Shown here: positions 1 through 9,995 of the stretch, piece after piece
Layout of the letters: every line of letters begins with the position of its first letter
Position numbering within the stretch: position 1 is the stretch's first letter
Notes under the pieces: generated by a model
Databases searched by the model: none
The model's input: only the letters and a program-made list of their open reading frames with translations
What the model was told of the DNA's origin: nothing
Assembly (NCBI RefSeq): GCF_003034845.1
Contig: NZ_PZKC01000002.1
Span: forward strand, 62,001 to 126,000
Origin: Pseudothauera lacus
GTDB taxonomy: Bacteria > Pseudomonadota > Gammaproteobacteria > Burkholderiales > Rhodocyclaceae
Direction of reading: 5' to 3'
DNA: 64,000 nt
Program-made: the position numbers and the translations under genes

Positions 1-555
1 CAGCGCCTGCTCGCCGGCGACATCGCCGGGCACGGCCCCGCCGCCGCCGCCTGCGCGCCGCTGCTCGGCCACCTCTTCTACACCGCGTGCGCGGAGGGGC
101 ACAGCGCCCGCGCCCTCCTTGATACCCTGGGCAGCGTGCTCTTCCGCCGCCTGCCGGCACAGATCTTCCTGGTCTTTGCGCTCGTCGAGATCGCTGCCGG
201 GCGCCGCCACGCCACGGTGTGGAACGGTGGCCTGCCCGGCTGCGTCGTGCTGCGCCCGCAGGCGCCGCCCGTGCATCTGGGCTCGCGCTCGCTGCCGCTC
301 GGCCTGCAGGCGGCCGGTCCGGCAGCAGACGAGGGCGTGTTCGTCGAGCTGGCCGCGGGCGACCGGCTGTGCCTGTTCTCCGACGGTGTCAGCGAAATCA
401 CCAACGCTGCCGGTGAGGCTCTGGGTGAGGAGGCTGCGGCAAGGATGCTGCAGCAATGCGGCGGCGATCCCGACGCCTTCGTTGCCGCCCTGGTCGGCTA
501 CCAGGGCCACGACCGTTTTCGCGACGACCTCACCATCGCCGCGCTGGAGATCTGA
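1..555 (+). CDS. PPM/SpoIIE-type serine phosphatase, C-terminal part (5' end outside window)
   Basis: The reading frame is open from the first base and ends in TGA at 553-555, so the gene begins upstream. The visible 184 residues open with the metal-binding motif GDIAGHGPAAA of SpoIIE/RsbU-type PP2C phosphatases. They continue with a hydrophobic beta core, a LFSDGVSEITN segment and the closing FRDDLTIAAL motif, where the DD pair is the usual C-terminal metal-ligand region. These enzymes dephosphorylate anti-anti-sigma factors or act as outputs of response regulators. The sensor or receiver half is not visible, so the partner is unknown. An internal ATG at 136 is not the real start, because the catalytic motif lies before it. 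Confidence 0.85.
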   Translation, partial: QRLLAGDIAGHGPAAAACAPLLGHLFYTACAEGHSARALLDTLGSVLFRRLPAQIFLVFALVEIAAGRRHATVWNGGLPGCVVLRPQAPPVHLGSRSLPLGLQAAGPAADEGVFVELAAGDRLCLFSDGVSEITNAAGEALGEEAAARMLQQCGGDPDAFVAALVGYQGHDRFRDDLTIAALEI

Positions 556-568
556 GGATGCGCGCTGC

Positions 569-1177
569 TCAGGTCTCGTCGCCGCCCACCCATTTCGGCA
601 CCGCCGGCGGCCGGTAGGCGGCAAAACGCTGCAGCAGTGCCACCGGATCGCTGTCCACGATGACCATCTCGCGGTGTACCGGACGGACGAACTCCTCCGC
701 TGCCGCATGGTCGAGGAAGCCGACCAGGCGATCGTAATAGCCTGCGGCATTGAGCAGGCCGCAGGGTTTGCCGTGGAAGCCGAGCTGCGCCCAGGTCCAC
801 ACCTCGAAGATCTCCTCGAAGGTGCCGATGCCGCCCGGCAGGGCGACGAAACCGTCGGCCAGCTCGGCCATCAGCATCTTGCGTGCATGCATCGATGGTG
901 TGACGTGCAGCTCGGTGAGCCCGGCGTGAGCGAGCTCCTTGCGCATCAGCGCCTGCGGGATCACCCCCACCGCCTCGCCGCCGAGGCGCAGGATCTCGTC
1001 GGCGACCGTTCCCATGATGCCCACGCTGGCACCGCCGTACACCAGGCGGATGCCGCGCGCCACCATCGCCTGCGCGAGGGCGCGCGCCGCATCGGCGTAG
1101 ACGGGCTGGCGCCCGCTGGCGGAACCGCAGTACACGCACAGGCTGCGCAGTGGGGTGGAGGCAGGGTGGTCGTTCAT
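569..1177 (-). CDS. LOG-family cytokinin-riboside-monophosphate phosphoribohydrolase-like protein
   Basis: 202 residues, typical for the LOG (TIGR00730) family once misnamed lysine decarboxylase. It has the N-terminal VYCGSASG nucleotide-binding segment, VYGGASVGIMG, and the signature PGGIGTFEE with the preceding MHARKM arginine/lysine motif. Family members hydrolyse N6-modified or plain AMP to the free base and ribose 5-phosphate. The bacterial role is probably nucleotide salvage or detoxification; the hormone function is only proven in plants and some associated bacteria. The gene converges on the phosphatase gene with 13 bases between stops. It stands 136 bases downstream of a same-strand membrane protein gene, and no shared promoter is evident. 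Confidence 0.88.
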   Translation of the reverse strand: MNDHPASTPLRSLCVYCGSASGRQPVYADAARALAQAMVARGIRLVYGGASVGIMGTVADEILRLGGEAVGVIPQALMRKELAHAGLTELHVTPSMHARKMLMAELADGFVALPGGIGTFEEIFEVWTWAQLGFHGKPCGLLNAAGYYDRLVGFLDHAAAEEFVRPVHREMVIVDSDPVALLQRFAAYRPPAVPKWVGGDET

Positions 1178-1313
1178 GCGGGGCTCGTTTCAGTAAAGGG
1201 GGTGGTGATGTGCCCGGGCAATTCGGCATCGTAATGCGCGCCGCCAGGAGGGGGGGTCACCTGTTCGTTGAGCGCCTGTCCTCCGCTGCGGCCGCCAGCA
1301 GCCCGGTGCGCTT

Positions 1314-1826
1314 CTACAGCCAGCGCGGCGTGCGGCGGCGGTAGGCAAGATAGGCAGCGCCGAACTTCTCCGCCAGCGCACGCTCCTCGGGAAGGATCTG
1401 GAAGCGCGTCACGTAGGCCCAGAACGCGCAGGGGCCGAGCCACACCAGGACGGCATCGAGGCGGATGGCGAAGGCCACCAGCAGCAACAGCAGGCTGAGA
1501 TACATGGGGTTGCGCGACCAGCGGTACACCCCGCCGGTCACCAGCAGGCGCGCGCGCCGTGGATCGAGCGGGTTGATGGTGGTGCGCGCGCGGTAGAACA
1601 CCGCCATCGCCGCCAGCGCCAGCGCGGCGCTGAGCAGCGACAGGGCAACGCCGGCCACCATGTGCGCGCTGCTCGCATCCATGATCACTCCGGCCTGCCA
1701 GGCATAGGCCTGCATCGCCGCGCCGACGATGGCCGTGAGCACCGGTGCCGGCACCTTTGCGTCCAGCGCACCGGGCACGCGCCGCCCGGGGGTGGAGTGC
1801 AGCATCGTCTTCACGTCATCGGCCAT
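1314..1826 (-). CDS. Isoprenylcysteine carboxyl methyltransferase / phospholipid methyltransferase family membrane protein
   Basis: 170 residues with about four hydrophobic segments. The conserved family block is present in order: a VTGGVYRWSRNPMYLS stretch (roughly residues 95-110), then an aromatic membrane segment, then the acidic ILPEERALAEKFGAAYLAYRRRTPRW tail that forms the S-adenosylmethionine pocket. This matches the PEMT/ICMT fold (methyltransferases acting on membrane-embedded substrates). Bacterial members are common, and their substrate is rarely known; a lipid or a prenyl-type carboxylate are the two options. No operon partner suggests the substrate. The start at 1826 gives a soluble N-terminal tail of about 25 residues, and a later start is possible. 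Confidence 0.75.
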   Translation of the reverse strand: MADDVKTMLHSTPGRRVPGALDAKVPAPVLTAIVGAAMQAYAWQAGVIMDASSAHMVAGVALSLLSAALALAAMAVFYRARTTINPLDPRRARLLVTGGVYRWSRNPMYLSLLLLLVAFAIRLDAVLVWLGPCAFWAYVTRFQILPEERALAEKFGAAYLAYRRRTPRWL

Positions 1827-1875
1827 CGCTGCTCCGGCTCCGGCACTGCTCCATCACCCAATGAACGCATCCTGT

Positions 1876-2112
1876 TCAGCTGATCTTCCGGGAGATCTCG
1901 GCCAGCCGCTGCTTCATGGCCTCGTCGACCTCGGCAGGCTGGATCTTGGAAATGATGCTGCGCAGGACGCGGATTTCGTTCGGGTCGATGACGCCATCGC
2001 GCTCTGCAATCGCCATGATCTTGCCCAGCTCCTCGGCGTCCAGTTTGCCGTCGTTGCTGAAACACTGAATGGAGCGAAACGACATCTCCAGGTAATCCCT
2101 GCTTTCGCGCAT
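1876..2112 (-). CDS. Small TerB-like / EF-hand-like protein of unknown function
   Basis: 78 residues, all helical in appearance. The segment SNDGKLDAEELGKIMAIAERDG followed by VIDPNEIRVLRSII resembles a pair of EF-hand or TerB-like helices in which acidic residues alternate. Ca2+ binding is possible but not shown: the first loop, NDGKLDAEE, has a plausible D-x-D-like ligand set and the second, RDGVIDPNE, is similar. The start at 2112 was chosen because GGAG lies eight bases before that ATG. An upstream ATG in frame (2169) lacks such a site and adds a low-quality basic tail. The gene is monocistronic as far as can be seen, downstream of the large GGDEF-EAL gene. Confidence 0.6.
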   Translation of the reverse strand: MRESRDYLEMSFRSIQCFSNDGKLDAEELGKIMAIAERDGVIDPNEIRVLRSIISKIQPAEVDEAMKQRLAEISRKIS

Positions 2113-2314
2113 CTTGCGTTCTCCACCTGAGTTTGAAAATGCCGGCGGTCGCCGGCTTGTTCGAAGCATTCGGCATAAGCGTAGCGTGCGCCATTCATCC
2201 GGACAAGCAATTGTGCGCGGACCGGGCGCACAGAGCCGGCCGATCGCCTGCGACTACCTCGGTTGCTCGGTTGCGTCGTTGAACCACTTGTCCGGGTGGC
2301 TACCGCGCTTCGCT

Positions 2315-5300
2315 TCAGCTCTTGCAGCGGGCACGCAGCCAGGCAGTGGCTTCGTGGGCGGGGAGGGGACGGCTGAAATGGTAGCCCTGCAGTTCGTCGC
2401 AGCCGAGTTCGGCGAGGCGGGCGACCTGGACGGCGGTTTCGACGCCTTCGGCGACCACCGAGAGGCCGAGGTTGTGGGCCAGCGATACGGCGGCGGTGAC
2501 GATGGCGGCGTCGTTGGCGTCGTGTTCGATGTCGGAGACGAAGGAGCGGTCGATCTTCAGGCGGTCGAGGGGGAAGAGCTTGAGGTAGGACAGTGAGGAG
2601 TAGCCGGTGCCGAAGTCGTCGATGGCCAGGTTGACGCCAAGGCGCTTGAGGTTGGCGAGCACGGCGATGGCGTTCTCGGGTTCCTCCATCACAGCGCTTT
2701 CGGTGATCTCCAGTTCCAGCAGCCCGGCAGGGATGTCGGCGGCTGCGAGGGCGCTGCTGACGCCTTCGGCGAGGCCCCTGTGCATGAGCTGGCGGGTAGA
2801 CAGGTTGACCGACATGCGCAGCGCCGGCAGGCCGGCGTCGCGCCAGTGGCGGGCCTGCCGGCAGGCGGCGCGCAGCACCCAGTAGCCGAGTTCGACGATC
2901 AGGCCGGTTTCCTCGGCGAGGGGGATGAAGCGCGCCGGGGAGATCAGGCCGTCGTCGGGGTGGCGCCAGCGAATCAGCGCTTCGACGCCGCACACCTGGC
3001 CGCTGGCGGCTTCAATCTGCGGTTGGTACCAGAGTTCGAACTGTTCGAGCTGGAGGGCGCGGCGCAGCTTGCGTTCGAGATCCAGGCGGGCGGTGGCGCT
3101 GAGGTTCATCTCCTCGGCGTAGAACTGGTAGTTGGCGCGTCCCAGTGCCTTGGCGTGGTACATCGCGGTGTCGGCATTGCGCAGCAGGGTGGCGGCGTCC
3201 TCGCCGTCTTCTGGGAACAGGGCGATGCCGATGGAGGGGGTGGTGTGCAGCTCGCTGCCGCCGATGAGGTAGGGGGCGGAGAGCGCTTCGAGGATCTTCA
3301 CGGCGACGTGGGCGGCGTCGCTGCTGCCACCAATGGCCTGGACGACGACGACGAACTCGTCGCCGCCCTGACGGGCGACGATGTCTACTTCGCGGACATT
3401 GCCGCGCAGGCGGTTGGCGACGTCGACCAGCAGCGCGTCGCCGACGTGATGGCCGAGGGAGTCGTTGATGTGCTTGAAGCGGTCGAGGTCGAGGAAGAGC
3501 ACGGCGAGGCCGTGGTGGTTGCGCCGCGAGTCGGCAAGCGACTGTTCGAGGCGGGCGTCGAGCCAGAGGCGGTTGGCCAGCCCGGTGAGCATGTCGTGGT
3601 GGGCGAGGTGTTCGATCTCCGCGGCGGCGCGCTTGTGTTCGGTGACGTCGGTGTAGATGGTGACGAAACCGCCGTCGGGCAGCGGCTGACCCTGGATGTG
3701 CAGCACGGTGCCGTCGGGGCGGGTGCGCTCGAACTGGTGGGATTCGGGATGGCGGGCGCGGTCGAGCAGCTGGGCGACGATCTGTTCGGTGTCGCCGGGG
3801 CCGTATTCGCCGCGCTCGGCGTTGTAGCGCATCAGCGTTTCGAGGGTGGGGAGGCCGTCGGCGAAGAGTTCGTCGGGGAATTCGAGCAGGCGCTTGAGCG
3901 CTTCGTTGCAGGCCACCAGGCGCAGGTCGCGGTCGAACAGCGAGACCCCGCCGGGGATGTTGTCGATGATGGTCTGCAGGGTGGCGTTCTTGCGTGCCAG
4001 CTCTTCCTGCGCCTGACGGTGCTCGGTGATGTCGGTATAGGTGGTGATGAAGCCGGCGACGCGGCCATCGACGAACAGCGGTTCGCCGGAGACCAGATGA
4101 GTGCGGCCGTTGGGACGGGTGCGTTCGAGGCGGTGGGGCTTGAACTGCAGTGCCAGCTCGCGGCGCACGCGGACGTGCTCCCTGGGGTCGCCGGGGCCGT
4201 ACTCGCCGGCCTGGGCCGGCACCATGATGAGGTCGTCGAAGCTCACCCCGCGGTAGAGCAGCGTCGGCGGCAGGCCGAGGACCTCGCCGAAGCCCTGGTT
4301 CCAGTACTGCAGGTGAAGGGTTTCGTCGAACACGCTGATGCCCTGCGGCAGGTGATTGACTACCGCGGCAAGGTAGGCGCGCTGGCGTTCGAGATCGCGG
4401 GCGATCTGCTGCTGGTTGGTGACATCCTGCACGGTGCCGACCACGCGCAGGGGACGGCCGTCGACGCTGAGCTCGACACGGTAGCGGTTGTGGAAGTGGC
4501 GCACCTTGCCGTCGCCGGACACCGCACGATAGGCGAACTCGCCGCCACGGGTGTTGAGATAGGCGCTGGCGAGGGTGTCGGCGACCTGCTGGCGGTCTTC
4601 GGGGTGGACGCGTTCGAGGAACAGCTCGCGCGAGGGTTCGGCATCGGATGGCAGGCCGAGGAGCATGCGGGTGCGCTCCGACCACCACAGTTCGCCGGTT
4701 TCGAGATTGCGTTCCCAGCCGCCGAGTTCGGCGACTTCCAGGGTTTCGAGGAGATCGTTGCGCAGTTGTTCGAGTTCGCGCCGCGAGCCCAACTCCTGGT
4801 TGAGGCGCTCGCGGGTGCTGCGGCGCTGCTGCCGCCAGATGCGCCCGAGGGCGACGGCGGTGCCGAGCAGCAGCAGCAGGCTGGCCGCGGCGGCGCCAAA
4901 GATGTGCCGCCGCGGCTGTTCGAGCACTTCGTCGACGTCGATCTTGCTGAGCAGTACCCAGTTGCTGCCGTCGACGCGTGCGAGTGCGCCGAAGACCTGC
5001 GAGCCGGGGCGCTGGTCACCGCCCTCGCCGCTGAAGCGGTTGTCGAAGGCGTGGGCCCAGACCTTGCCGGCGTTGCCGGATGCGAAGACCTGCGGCAACT
5101 CCATCATGGGGGCGAGGCGGCTGGGCAGTTGCAGCACGAGGCTGTCGCGCTGTTCCTCAAAGAGCAGGTTCTCGCCGCTGTAGCTGCGTCGCGGCCAGCC
5201 ATGCAGCAGCGGTATCAGGTAGCGTGAGGGGTCGACGCGCAGCACCACCGTGTCGATGTGCCAGGATTCGCCGACCAGCGGTACCGGGACCACCAGGTCG

Positions 5301-5797
5301 AGGTAAATCGCGCCGTCGGCGTCGCGTTGCAGGGCGGTGAGCGCAGGGGCGCCGGTGATGCGGGTGTGTTCGATGACGCTGGTGGTGTGGGGAGAAATGC
5401 TGTGGGCGGTGCCGAGCGCCATCACCGACCCGCCGCTGCGGCTGAGGACCTGTACGGCGGTGTAGTCGAAGGCGTCGAGGTAGCTGTGCAGCCAGTAGCG
5501 CAGTTCGGCATTCACCACGCCGTTGCTGACCTGGCCGCTGACGCTGGCGTCGAGGCGCAGCAGGGCGGCGCGGTTGCGGCGCAGGACTTCGCCGTCGCCG
5601 AGGCGTTCGTTGCGCCAGCGGCCGACGTCCTGGGCGAGCAGGCGGGCCATCGACTGCAGTTCGGAATGCGTGCTCGCCTTTACCACGGCGAGTTGCTGCT
5701 GATAATAGGCGACGTAGGCGAGCGCGATGGCGCTCGCCACAATCAGGAAGACGGCGACGAACTGCAGGGTGAAGGGGTCTGCCTTGCGTGTGAACAT
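2315..5797 (-). CDS. Membrane PAS-PAS-PAS-GGDEF-EAL bifunctional c-di-GMP protein
   Basis: 1160 residues. One membrane helix lies at about residues 10-31 and a second at about 297-317, enclosing a periplasmic sensor region of about 265 residues (Cache-like by position, not identified by motif). Three PAS/PAC units follow between about 340 and 720, then a GGDEF domain (motif ARQGGDEF near residue 810) and an EAL domain (VEALIRW near 938). The inhibitory site REVD sits five residues before GGDEF, so product feedback is possible. Both catalytic signatures are intact, so it could make and degrade c-di-GMP; in the family one activity usually dominates. It is transcribed alone, with 205 bases to the next divergent gene. 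Confidence 0.93.
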   Translation of the reverse strand: MFTRKADPFTLQFVAVFLIVASAIALAYVAYYQQQLAVVKASTHSELQSMARLLAQDVGRWRNERLGDGEVLRRNRAALLRLDASVSGQVSNGVVNAELRYWLHSYLDAFDYTAVQVLSRSGGSVMALGTAHSISPHTTSVIEHTRITGAPALTALQRDADGAIYLDLVVPVPLVGESWHIDTVVLRVDPSRYLIPLLHGWPRRSYSGENLLFEEQRDSLVLQLPSRLAPMMELPQVFASGNAGKVWAHAFDNRFSGEGGDQRPGSQVFGALARVDGSNWVLLSKIDVDEVLEQPRRHIFGAAAASLLLLLGTAVALGRIWRQQRRSTRERLNQELGSRRELEQLRNDLLETLEVAELGGWERNLETGELWWSERTRMLLGLPSDAEPSRELFLERVHPEDRQQVADTLASAYLNTRGGEFAYRAVSGDGKVRHFHNRYRVELSVDGRPLRVVGTVQDVTNQQQIARDLERQRAYLAAVVNHLPQGISVFDETLHLQYWNQGFGEVLGLPPTLLYRGVSFDDLIMVPAQAGEYGPGDPREHVRVRRELALQFKPHRLERTRPNGRTHLVSGEPLFVDGRVAGFITTYTDITEHRQAQEELARKNATLQTIIDNIPGGVSLFDRDLRLVACNEALKRLLEFPDELFADGLPTLETLMRYNAERGEYGPGDTEQIVAQLLDRARHPESHQFERTRPDGTVLHIQGQPLPDGGFVTIYTDVTEHKRAAAEIEHLAHHDMLTGLANRLWLDARLEQSLADSRRNHHGLAVLFLDLDRFKHINDSLGHHVGDALLVDVANRLRGNVREVDIVARQGGDEFVVVVQAIGGSSDAAHVAVKILEALSAPYLIGGSELHTTPSIGIALFPEDGEDAATLLRNADTAMYHAKALGRANYQFYAEEMNLSATARLDLERKLRRALQLEQFELWYQPQIEAASGQVCGVEALIRWRHPDDGLISPARFIPLAEETGLIVELGYWVLRAACRQARHWRDAGLPALRMSVNLSTRQLMHRGLAEGVSSALAAADIPAGLLELEITESAVMEEPENAIAVLANLKRLGVNLAIDDFGTGYSSLSYLKLFPLDRLKIDRSFVSDIEHDANDAAIVTAAVSLAHNLGLSVVAEGVETAVQVARLAELGCDELQGYHFSRPLPAHEATAWLRARCKS

Positions 5798-6002
5798 GCC
5801 TCGCCCGGGTTCGTCGGGCTACGGCCCCGGCCGCTGGCCCTTCATGATGGATGAAAGCGCTTGCGCCCGATTCTGACAGTCGCCTGTGCTGCTTACAATA
5901 GTGCGTCGCAACGATACGGCTCCGTACGGGCTTGCCTGCGCGCCCAAGGGGGTCGAAAATGCGGGTTCAAGAAAACCACACCCAATGCGAGGAGATCCAT
6001 CA

Positions 6003-6320
6003 ATGACCCATCACATCACCGTATCCTTCGGTGCCAATCGTGAGTACGAACTGGTCGTGCACGACGCCGACACCGCCGGCATGGCCAAGGACCAGGCGCG
6101 CGCCTGGCTGGCCAAGGAATTCGAGGTGCTCGAATGCACGCCATCCAACCCGATGGGCAAGGTGCTGGTGCTGGACATGATCCTCAACGTCGCCAAGTAC
6201 GCCGGCGAGGAGCGCTTCAAGACCCCCGGACAGTGGGCACAGCAGTTTGCCAGTGCGGTGGCGGTGGCGCTGGAGCGTCCGGCGATCCGCGTCGACGTCG
6301 CCGGCTTCCTGGTCGGCTGA
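6003..6320 (+). CDS. Conserved-looking hypothetical protein, 105 residues
   Basis: I do not recognise the family. The product is soluble, with no signal peptide or membrane segment. It appears to be alpha/beta: a beta-rich start (HITVSFGANREYELVV), an amphipathic helix with AKDQARAWLAKEF, a hydrophobic stretch around VLVLDMILNVAKYAG, and a final helix FASAVAVALERP. The start at 6003 follows GAGGAG with good spacing, so the longer upstream reading frame is not needed. A strong hairpin terminator follows the stop by about 24 bases. It diverges from the GGDEF-EAL gene and converges on metW. Context gives no functional clue. Confidence 0.7.
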   Translation: MTHHITVSFGANREYELVVHDADTAGMAKDQARAWLAKEFEVLECTPSNPMGKVLVLDMILNVAKYAGEERFKTPGQWAQQFASAVAVALERPAIRVDVAGFLVG

Positions 6321-6343
6321 AGCACGGTCGGGCAGCAGTGAAT

Positions 6344-6365
6344 GCGGGGGCCTGCGGGCCCCCGC
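6344..6365. terminator. Hairpin terminator between convergent genes
   Basis: A perfect 9-bp GC stem (GCGGGGGCC with GGCCCCCGC) and a TGCG tetraloop are followed on the plus strand by TTGTCTTTGTT. It lies 24 bases after the plus-strand unknown gene and just past the end of metW on the minus strand. The T-rich tract is only on the plus side. Confidence 0.8.
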
Positions 6366-6375
6366 TTGTCTTTGT

Positions 6376-6960
6376 TCAGTGCCGGCCGAGGCGGTAGACC
6401 GCCATGCTGGCGAGGAAGTTGGGCTCCTCCAGCACCAGCTTGCCGTCGTCGAAGGCCAGGCGTTCGCGGATGGCGATGCCGTCGCGTTCGCACAGGGCTT
6501 CGAAGTCGGCGATGGTGAAGAAGCGCACGTTGGGGGTGTCGAACCACTGGTGTGGCAGACTCTCCGAAACCGGCATGTGGCCGTTGAGGATGCTCTGGCG
6601 GTGACGCCAGTAGCCGAAGTTGGGGAAGCTCACCACCGCCTCGCGGCCTACCCGCAGCATCTCCGCGAGGATGCCCTGGGTGTTGTGCATGGCCTGCAGC
6701 GACAGGCTCATGATGACGTGGTCGAAGAAGCCGTCCTCGAAGCCGGCGAGGCCCTTGTCCATGTCGATCTGGATGACATCCACACCGTTTTCCATGCACG
6801 CCAGCAGCTTCTCGGGGTCGTTCTCGACACCGTAACCGAGCACCTGGCGCACCTCGATCAGGTGGCGCAACAGGCTGCCGTCGCCGCAGCCCAGGTCGAG
6901 CACCTTCTCGCCGGGTTCGATCCACTGGGCGATGACCTCGTAGTCGTAGCGATAGCTCAT
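6376..6960 (-). CDS. metW: Methionine biosynthesis protein MetW
   Basis: 194 residues, a small class I methyltransferase-like protein. It has the glycine loop [15 protein letters not shown] near the start and the acidic [10 protein letters not shown] motif, and it resembles MetW throughout, including a [11 protein letters not shown] segment. MetW works with MetX in the acylation of homoserine, the first committed step of methionine synthesis. It is needed for full MetX activity in several proteobacteria, although its own chemistry is unsettled. The start codon overlaps the metX stop by four bases (ATGA), so the two are translationally coupled and share the riboswitch upstream of metX. Confidence 0.95.
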   Translation of the reverse strand: MSYRYDYEVIAQWIEPGEKVLDLGCGDGSLLRHLIEVRQVLGYGVENDPEKLLACMENGVDVIQIDMDKGLAGFEDGFFDHVIMSLSLQAMHNTQGILAEMLRVGREAVVSFPNFGYWRHRQSILNGHMPVSESLPHQWFDTPNVRFFTIADFEALCERDGIAIRERLAFDDGKLVLEEPNFLASMAVYRLGRH

Positions 6961-8090
6961 GCGTGCACCTCGATGCGGTCGAACCAGCGCCCGAGCACGG
7001 CGTGGTATTGCGGTTCGTCGAGCAGGAAGGAATCGTGCCCGGCGGCGCAGTCGATCTCTGCGTAGCTCACCCGGCGCCGGTTGTGCAGCAGGGCGTAGAC
7101 GATCTCGCGCGAGCGCGCGGGGGCAAAGCGCCAGTCGGTGGTGAAGGACACCACGAGGAACTCCGCGCGCGCCGCGGCCAGCGCCGCCGGCAGCTTGCCG
7201 CCATGGGCGAAGGCGGGGTCGTAGTAGTCGAGCGCCTTGGTGGTGAGCAGGTAGGTGTTGGCGTCGAAGTAGCCGGCGAACTTGTCGCCCTGGTAGCGCA
7301 GGTAGGACTCGATCTCGAACTCGACGTCGTAGCTGTATACCGCCTTGCCGTGGCGCAGGCTGCGGCCGAACTTCTCCGCCATGGCGTCATCGGAGAGATA
7401 GGTGATGTGGCCGACCATGCGCGCCAGCTTGAGGCCGCGCGCCGGCACCACGCCGTGGTCGTAGTAGTGGCCGCCGTGGAAGTCGGGATCGCTGAGGATG
7501 GCCTGGCGGGCGACCTCGTTGAAGGCGATGTTCTGCGCGGTGAGCTTCGGCGCCGAGGCAATTACCGCGGCGTGGCGCACGCGCTCGGGGTATTGCAGGG
7601 TCCACGACAGCGCCTGCATGCCGCCGAGGCTGCCGCCGATCACTGCGGCGAGGCGCTCGATGCCGAGGCGGTCCATCAGCCGCGCCTGGGCATCCACCCA
7701 GTCTTCCACGGTGACGAAGGGGAAGTCCGCCCCCCAGCGCCGCCCGGTGGCCGGGTTGATGGCGTTGGGGCCGCTGCTGCCGTAGCAGCCGCCGAGGTTG
7801 TTGACGCCGATGACGAAGAACTTGCGCGTATCGACGGGTTTGCCAGGGCCGACGAGGTTGTCCCACCAGCCGGTTGTGGCGGGGTCGCCGTCATAGGTGC
7901 CGGCGACGTGGTGCGAGCCGGACAGCGCGTGGCATACCAGCACGGCGTTGTCGCGCGCGGCGTTGAGTTCGCCGTAGGTCTCGTAGACCAGTTCGTAGTC
8001 TTCCAGGCAGCCGCCGCTGCGCAGTGCCAGCGCTTCCTGGAAGCGCGCACGCTGCGGCACGACGATGCCGACGGATTGGGGTTGGATCAT
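6957..8090 (-). CDS. metX: Homoserine O-acyltransferase MetX
   Basis: 377 residues, full length for the alpha/beta-hydrolase MetX family. The nucleophile elbow is GGSLGGMQ (Ser154), the Asp is in TTDWRFAP and the His in AGHDSFLLD near the C-terminus. It transfers an acyl group from acyl-CoA to the homoserine hydroxyl in the cytosol. The acyl group cannot be read from motifs alone: MetX paired with MetW in proteobacteria has been reported to use succinyl-CoA in some species and acetyl-CoA in others. The gene lies behind a SAM-II riboswitch and a terminator, so high S-adenosylmethionine should shut it off. It overlaps metW by four bases. Confidence 0.96.
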   Translation of the reverse strand: MIQPQSVGIVVPQRARFQEALALRSGGCLEDYELVYETYGELNAARDNAVLVCHALSGSHHVAGTYDGDPATTGWWDNLVGPGKPVDTRKFFVIGVNNLGGCYGSSGPNAINPATGRRWGADFPFVTVEDWVDAQARLMDRLGIERLAAVIGGSLGGMQALSWTLQYPERVRHAAVIASAPKLTAQNIAFNEVARQAILSDPDFHGGHYYDHGVVPARGLKLARMVGHITYLSDDAMAEKFGRSLRHGKAVYSYDVEFEIESYLRYQGDKFAGYFDANTYLLTTKALDYYDPAFAHGGKLPAALAAARAEFLVVSFTTDWRFAPARSREIVYALLHNRRRVSYAEIDCAAGHDSFLLDEPQYHAVLGRWFDRIEVHA

Positions 8091-8100
8091 GATCTGCCGT

Positions 8101-8144
8101 TGAAAAACGAAAAGCCCAGCCGGCTGGAAAACGCGGACTGGGCT
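8101..8144 (-). terminator. Riboswitch-controlled intrinsic terminator upstream of metX
   Basis: On the minus strand AGCCCAG (8144-8138) pairs with CTGGGCT (8119-8113), and the stem is followed by TTTTCGTTTTT. The loop contains CCAGCCGG, which is self-complementary with the distal stem and could form a competing fold. It begins right after the SAM-II aptamer and ends 11 bases before the metX ATG, so it is placed to act as the expression platform. Confidence 0.78.
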
Positions 8145-8145
8145 G

Positions 8146-8203
8146 CCCTCGCTTTAGCCGGATTTGTTGAGCGCCCGCAAGCTGTGAATCAAATCGGCGC
8201 TAT
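8146..8203 (-). ncRNA. SAM-II riboswitch upstream of metX-metW
   Basis: Read on the minus strand, AGCGCC (8201-8196) pairs with GGCGCT (8175-8170) to form P1. The loop sequence GATTTG (8195-8190) pairs with downstream CAAATC (8166-8161), giving the H-type pseudoknot typical of SAM-II. A GCTTGC segment lies inside and the conserved GCTAAA-purine-GGG stretch (8158-8146) follows. Both helices are perfect and the order matches the known class. SAM-II RNAs sense S-adenosylmethionine and repress methionine genes; here a terminator follows directly. The assignment rests on motif order and pairing, without a covariance search. Confidence 0.85.
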
Positions 8204-8263
8204 AGGAGGCGAAAGTTATCCCCGCGGGGGGGAAAAGTCAAATTCCACTTGCGCCAGGGCGCT

Positions 8264-9991
8264 TCAGCCGGCGAGACGTTCGACGGCCTCGCGCACGCGC
8301 ATCGGTTCGTCCATCCTGAGGATGCGCTGTACCTTCGGGGCCAGTTCGCCGACGTCGGCGCGCAGCACCTGCTGCTTGATTTCCAGCACGTTGGCCGGGT
8401 GCATGGAGAAGTGGCGCAGACCCATGCCCAGCAGCAGCAGGGTGTAGGCCGGATCGCCGGCCATCTCGCCGCACACCGATACCGGCAGGCCGTAGCGCGC
8501 GCCGGTCTGGATGGTCGCGCCGATGAGCTTGAGCACCGCTGGATGGAGGGGATCGTAGAGGTGCACGACGGCTTCGTTGGCGCGGTCGATGGCCAGCGTG
8601 TACTGGATGAGGTCGTTGGTGCCGATCGACAGGAAGGACAGCCGGCGGACGAACATGCCCAGCGCCAGCGCCGCCGCGGGGACCTCGACCATGCCGCCGA
8701 TCTCCACGCTCTCGTCGAACCTGACCCGCTCGGCACGCAGCTCGGCCTTGGCGCGGTCGACCAGCGCCAGGGTCTGGTCGATCTCGTGGGCATGGGCCAG
8801 CATCGGCACCATGATGCGCAGCTTGCCGTGCGCCGAGGCGCGCAGCAGGGCGCGCAGCTGGGTGCGGAACATCTTCGGCTCGGCGAGCGAATAGCGCACC
8901 GCGCGCAGCCCGAGGGCCGGATTCGGCTCGACCCGGGTGTTGCCGTTGAGGGCCTTGTCGGCGCCGACGTCGAAGGTACGGATGGTCACCGGGCGCTTGC
9001 CCATGGTCTTCAGCACGCTGCGGTAGGCTTCGTACTGTTCATCCTCGTCGGGCAGGCTGTCGCGGCCGATGAAGAGGAATTCGGTACGGTACAGGCCGAC
9101 ACCGTCAGCGTTGACCGCACGCGCTGCGGCGATGTCCTTGGGGCCTTCGATGTTGACCAGCAGGTCGATGTGCTCGCCGCACAGCGTGTTCGCCGGGGTG
9201 TCCTTGAGGCGTTTCAGCTTCGAGCGCTCGAGCTCCAGCTCGGTGCGGCGCAGGCGGTACTCCTCGACGATGTGCTCGTCGGGGGCGACGATCACCACCC
9301 CGCGGGTGCCGTCGACGATGACCAGTTCGTCGTCTTCGAGCACGTCACGGATGTGATGCAGGCCGACTACCGCAGGGATGCCCAGGCTGCGTGCGACGAT
9401 GGCGGTGTGGCTGGTGGGGCCGCCGACGTCGGTGACGAAACCGGCGATGTTGTGGTCGCGGAAGCCGATGGTGTCGGCCGGCGAGAGGTCGTGGGCGACG
9501 ACGATGGTGCCAAGCCCGTCACGGCGCTTCGCCGGCAGGCGCCCGGGGTGGCCGAGCAGCACCTTCACCAGACGCTCGACGACCTGCACGACGTCGGCCT
9601 GGCGCTCGCGCAGGTAGGGATCCTCGATCTGCTGGAACTGTTCGACGAGATGCTCCATCTGCTGCACCAGCGCCCATTCGGCGTTGCAGCGGCGGGTGCT
9701 GACCAGCTCGCGGGCGGCGTCGACGAGCATCGGGTCGGCGAGCAGCATGATCTGCAGATCGACGAAGGCGCCCAGTTCGCTGTGCGCCTGACCGCCGCTG
9801 GCCGCCGCCTTGAGGCCGATGAGCTCGCCGTGCACGGTGGCGACGGCGTCGTCGAGGCGGTAGAGCTCCTCGGCGATGTACTTCTGCGCCACGTGGTAAT
9901 GGTTGACCTCCAGCAGGGCATGGGAGATCAGGTGCACATGGCCGATGGCAATGCCCTGGGAGACGGCGAGGCCGTGGATGGTGAAGGCCAT
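8264..9991 (-). CDS. ptsI: PTS enzyme I (phosphoenolpyruvate-protein phosphotransferase)
   Basis: 575 residues, the normal length of enzyme I. The N-terminal HPr-binding and phosphohistidine domain carries GGPTSHTAIVARS with the active His at residue 195. The C-terminal PEP-binding barrel shows YRTEFLFIGRD, the GTNDLIQY motif and the late CGEMAGDP cysteine motif. It passes phosphate from PEP to HPr. It is the last gene of a three-gene operon with HPr (4-base gap) and an EIIA. No sugar permease (EIIB/EIIC) is nearby, so the system looks regulatory, as in many betaproteobacteria. Confidence 0.97.
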   Translation of the reverse strand: MAFTIHGLAVSQGIAIGHVHLISHALLEVNHYHVAQKYIAEELYRLDDAVATVHGELIGLKAAASGGQAHSELGAFVDLQIMLLADPMLVDAARELVSTRRCNAEWALVQQMEHLVEQFQQIEDPYLRERQADVVQVVERLVKVLLGHPGRLPAKRRDGLGTIVVAHDLSPADTIGFRDHNIAGFVTDVGGPTSHTAIVARSLGIPAVVGLHHIRDVLEDDELVIVDGTRGVVIVAPDEHIVEEYRLRRTELELERSKLKRLKDTPANTLCGEHIDLLVNIEGPKDIAAARAVNADGVGLYRTEFLFIGRDSLPDEDEQYEAYRSVLKTMGKRPVTIRTFDVGADKALNGNTRVEPNPALGLRAVRYSLAEPKMFRTQLRALLRASAHGKLRIMVPMLAHAHEIDQTLALVDRAKAELRAERVRFDESVEIGGMVEVPAAALALGMFVRRLSFLSIGTNDLIQYTLAIDRANEAVVHLYDPLHPAVLKLIGATIQTGARYGLPVSVCGEMAGDPAYTLLLLGMGLRHFSMHPANVLEIKQQVLRADVGELAPKVQRILRMDEPMRVREAVERLAG

Positions 9992-9995
9992 GACC

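Noticed and set aside
2780-5227. 815-residue reading frame opposite the GGDEF-EAL gene
   Set aside because: It is a shadow of the real gene, with no family motifs and no ribosome site.
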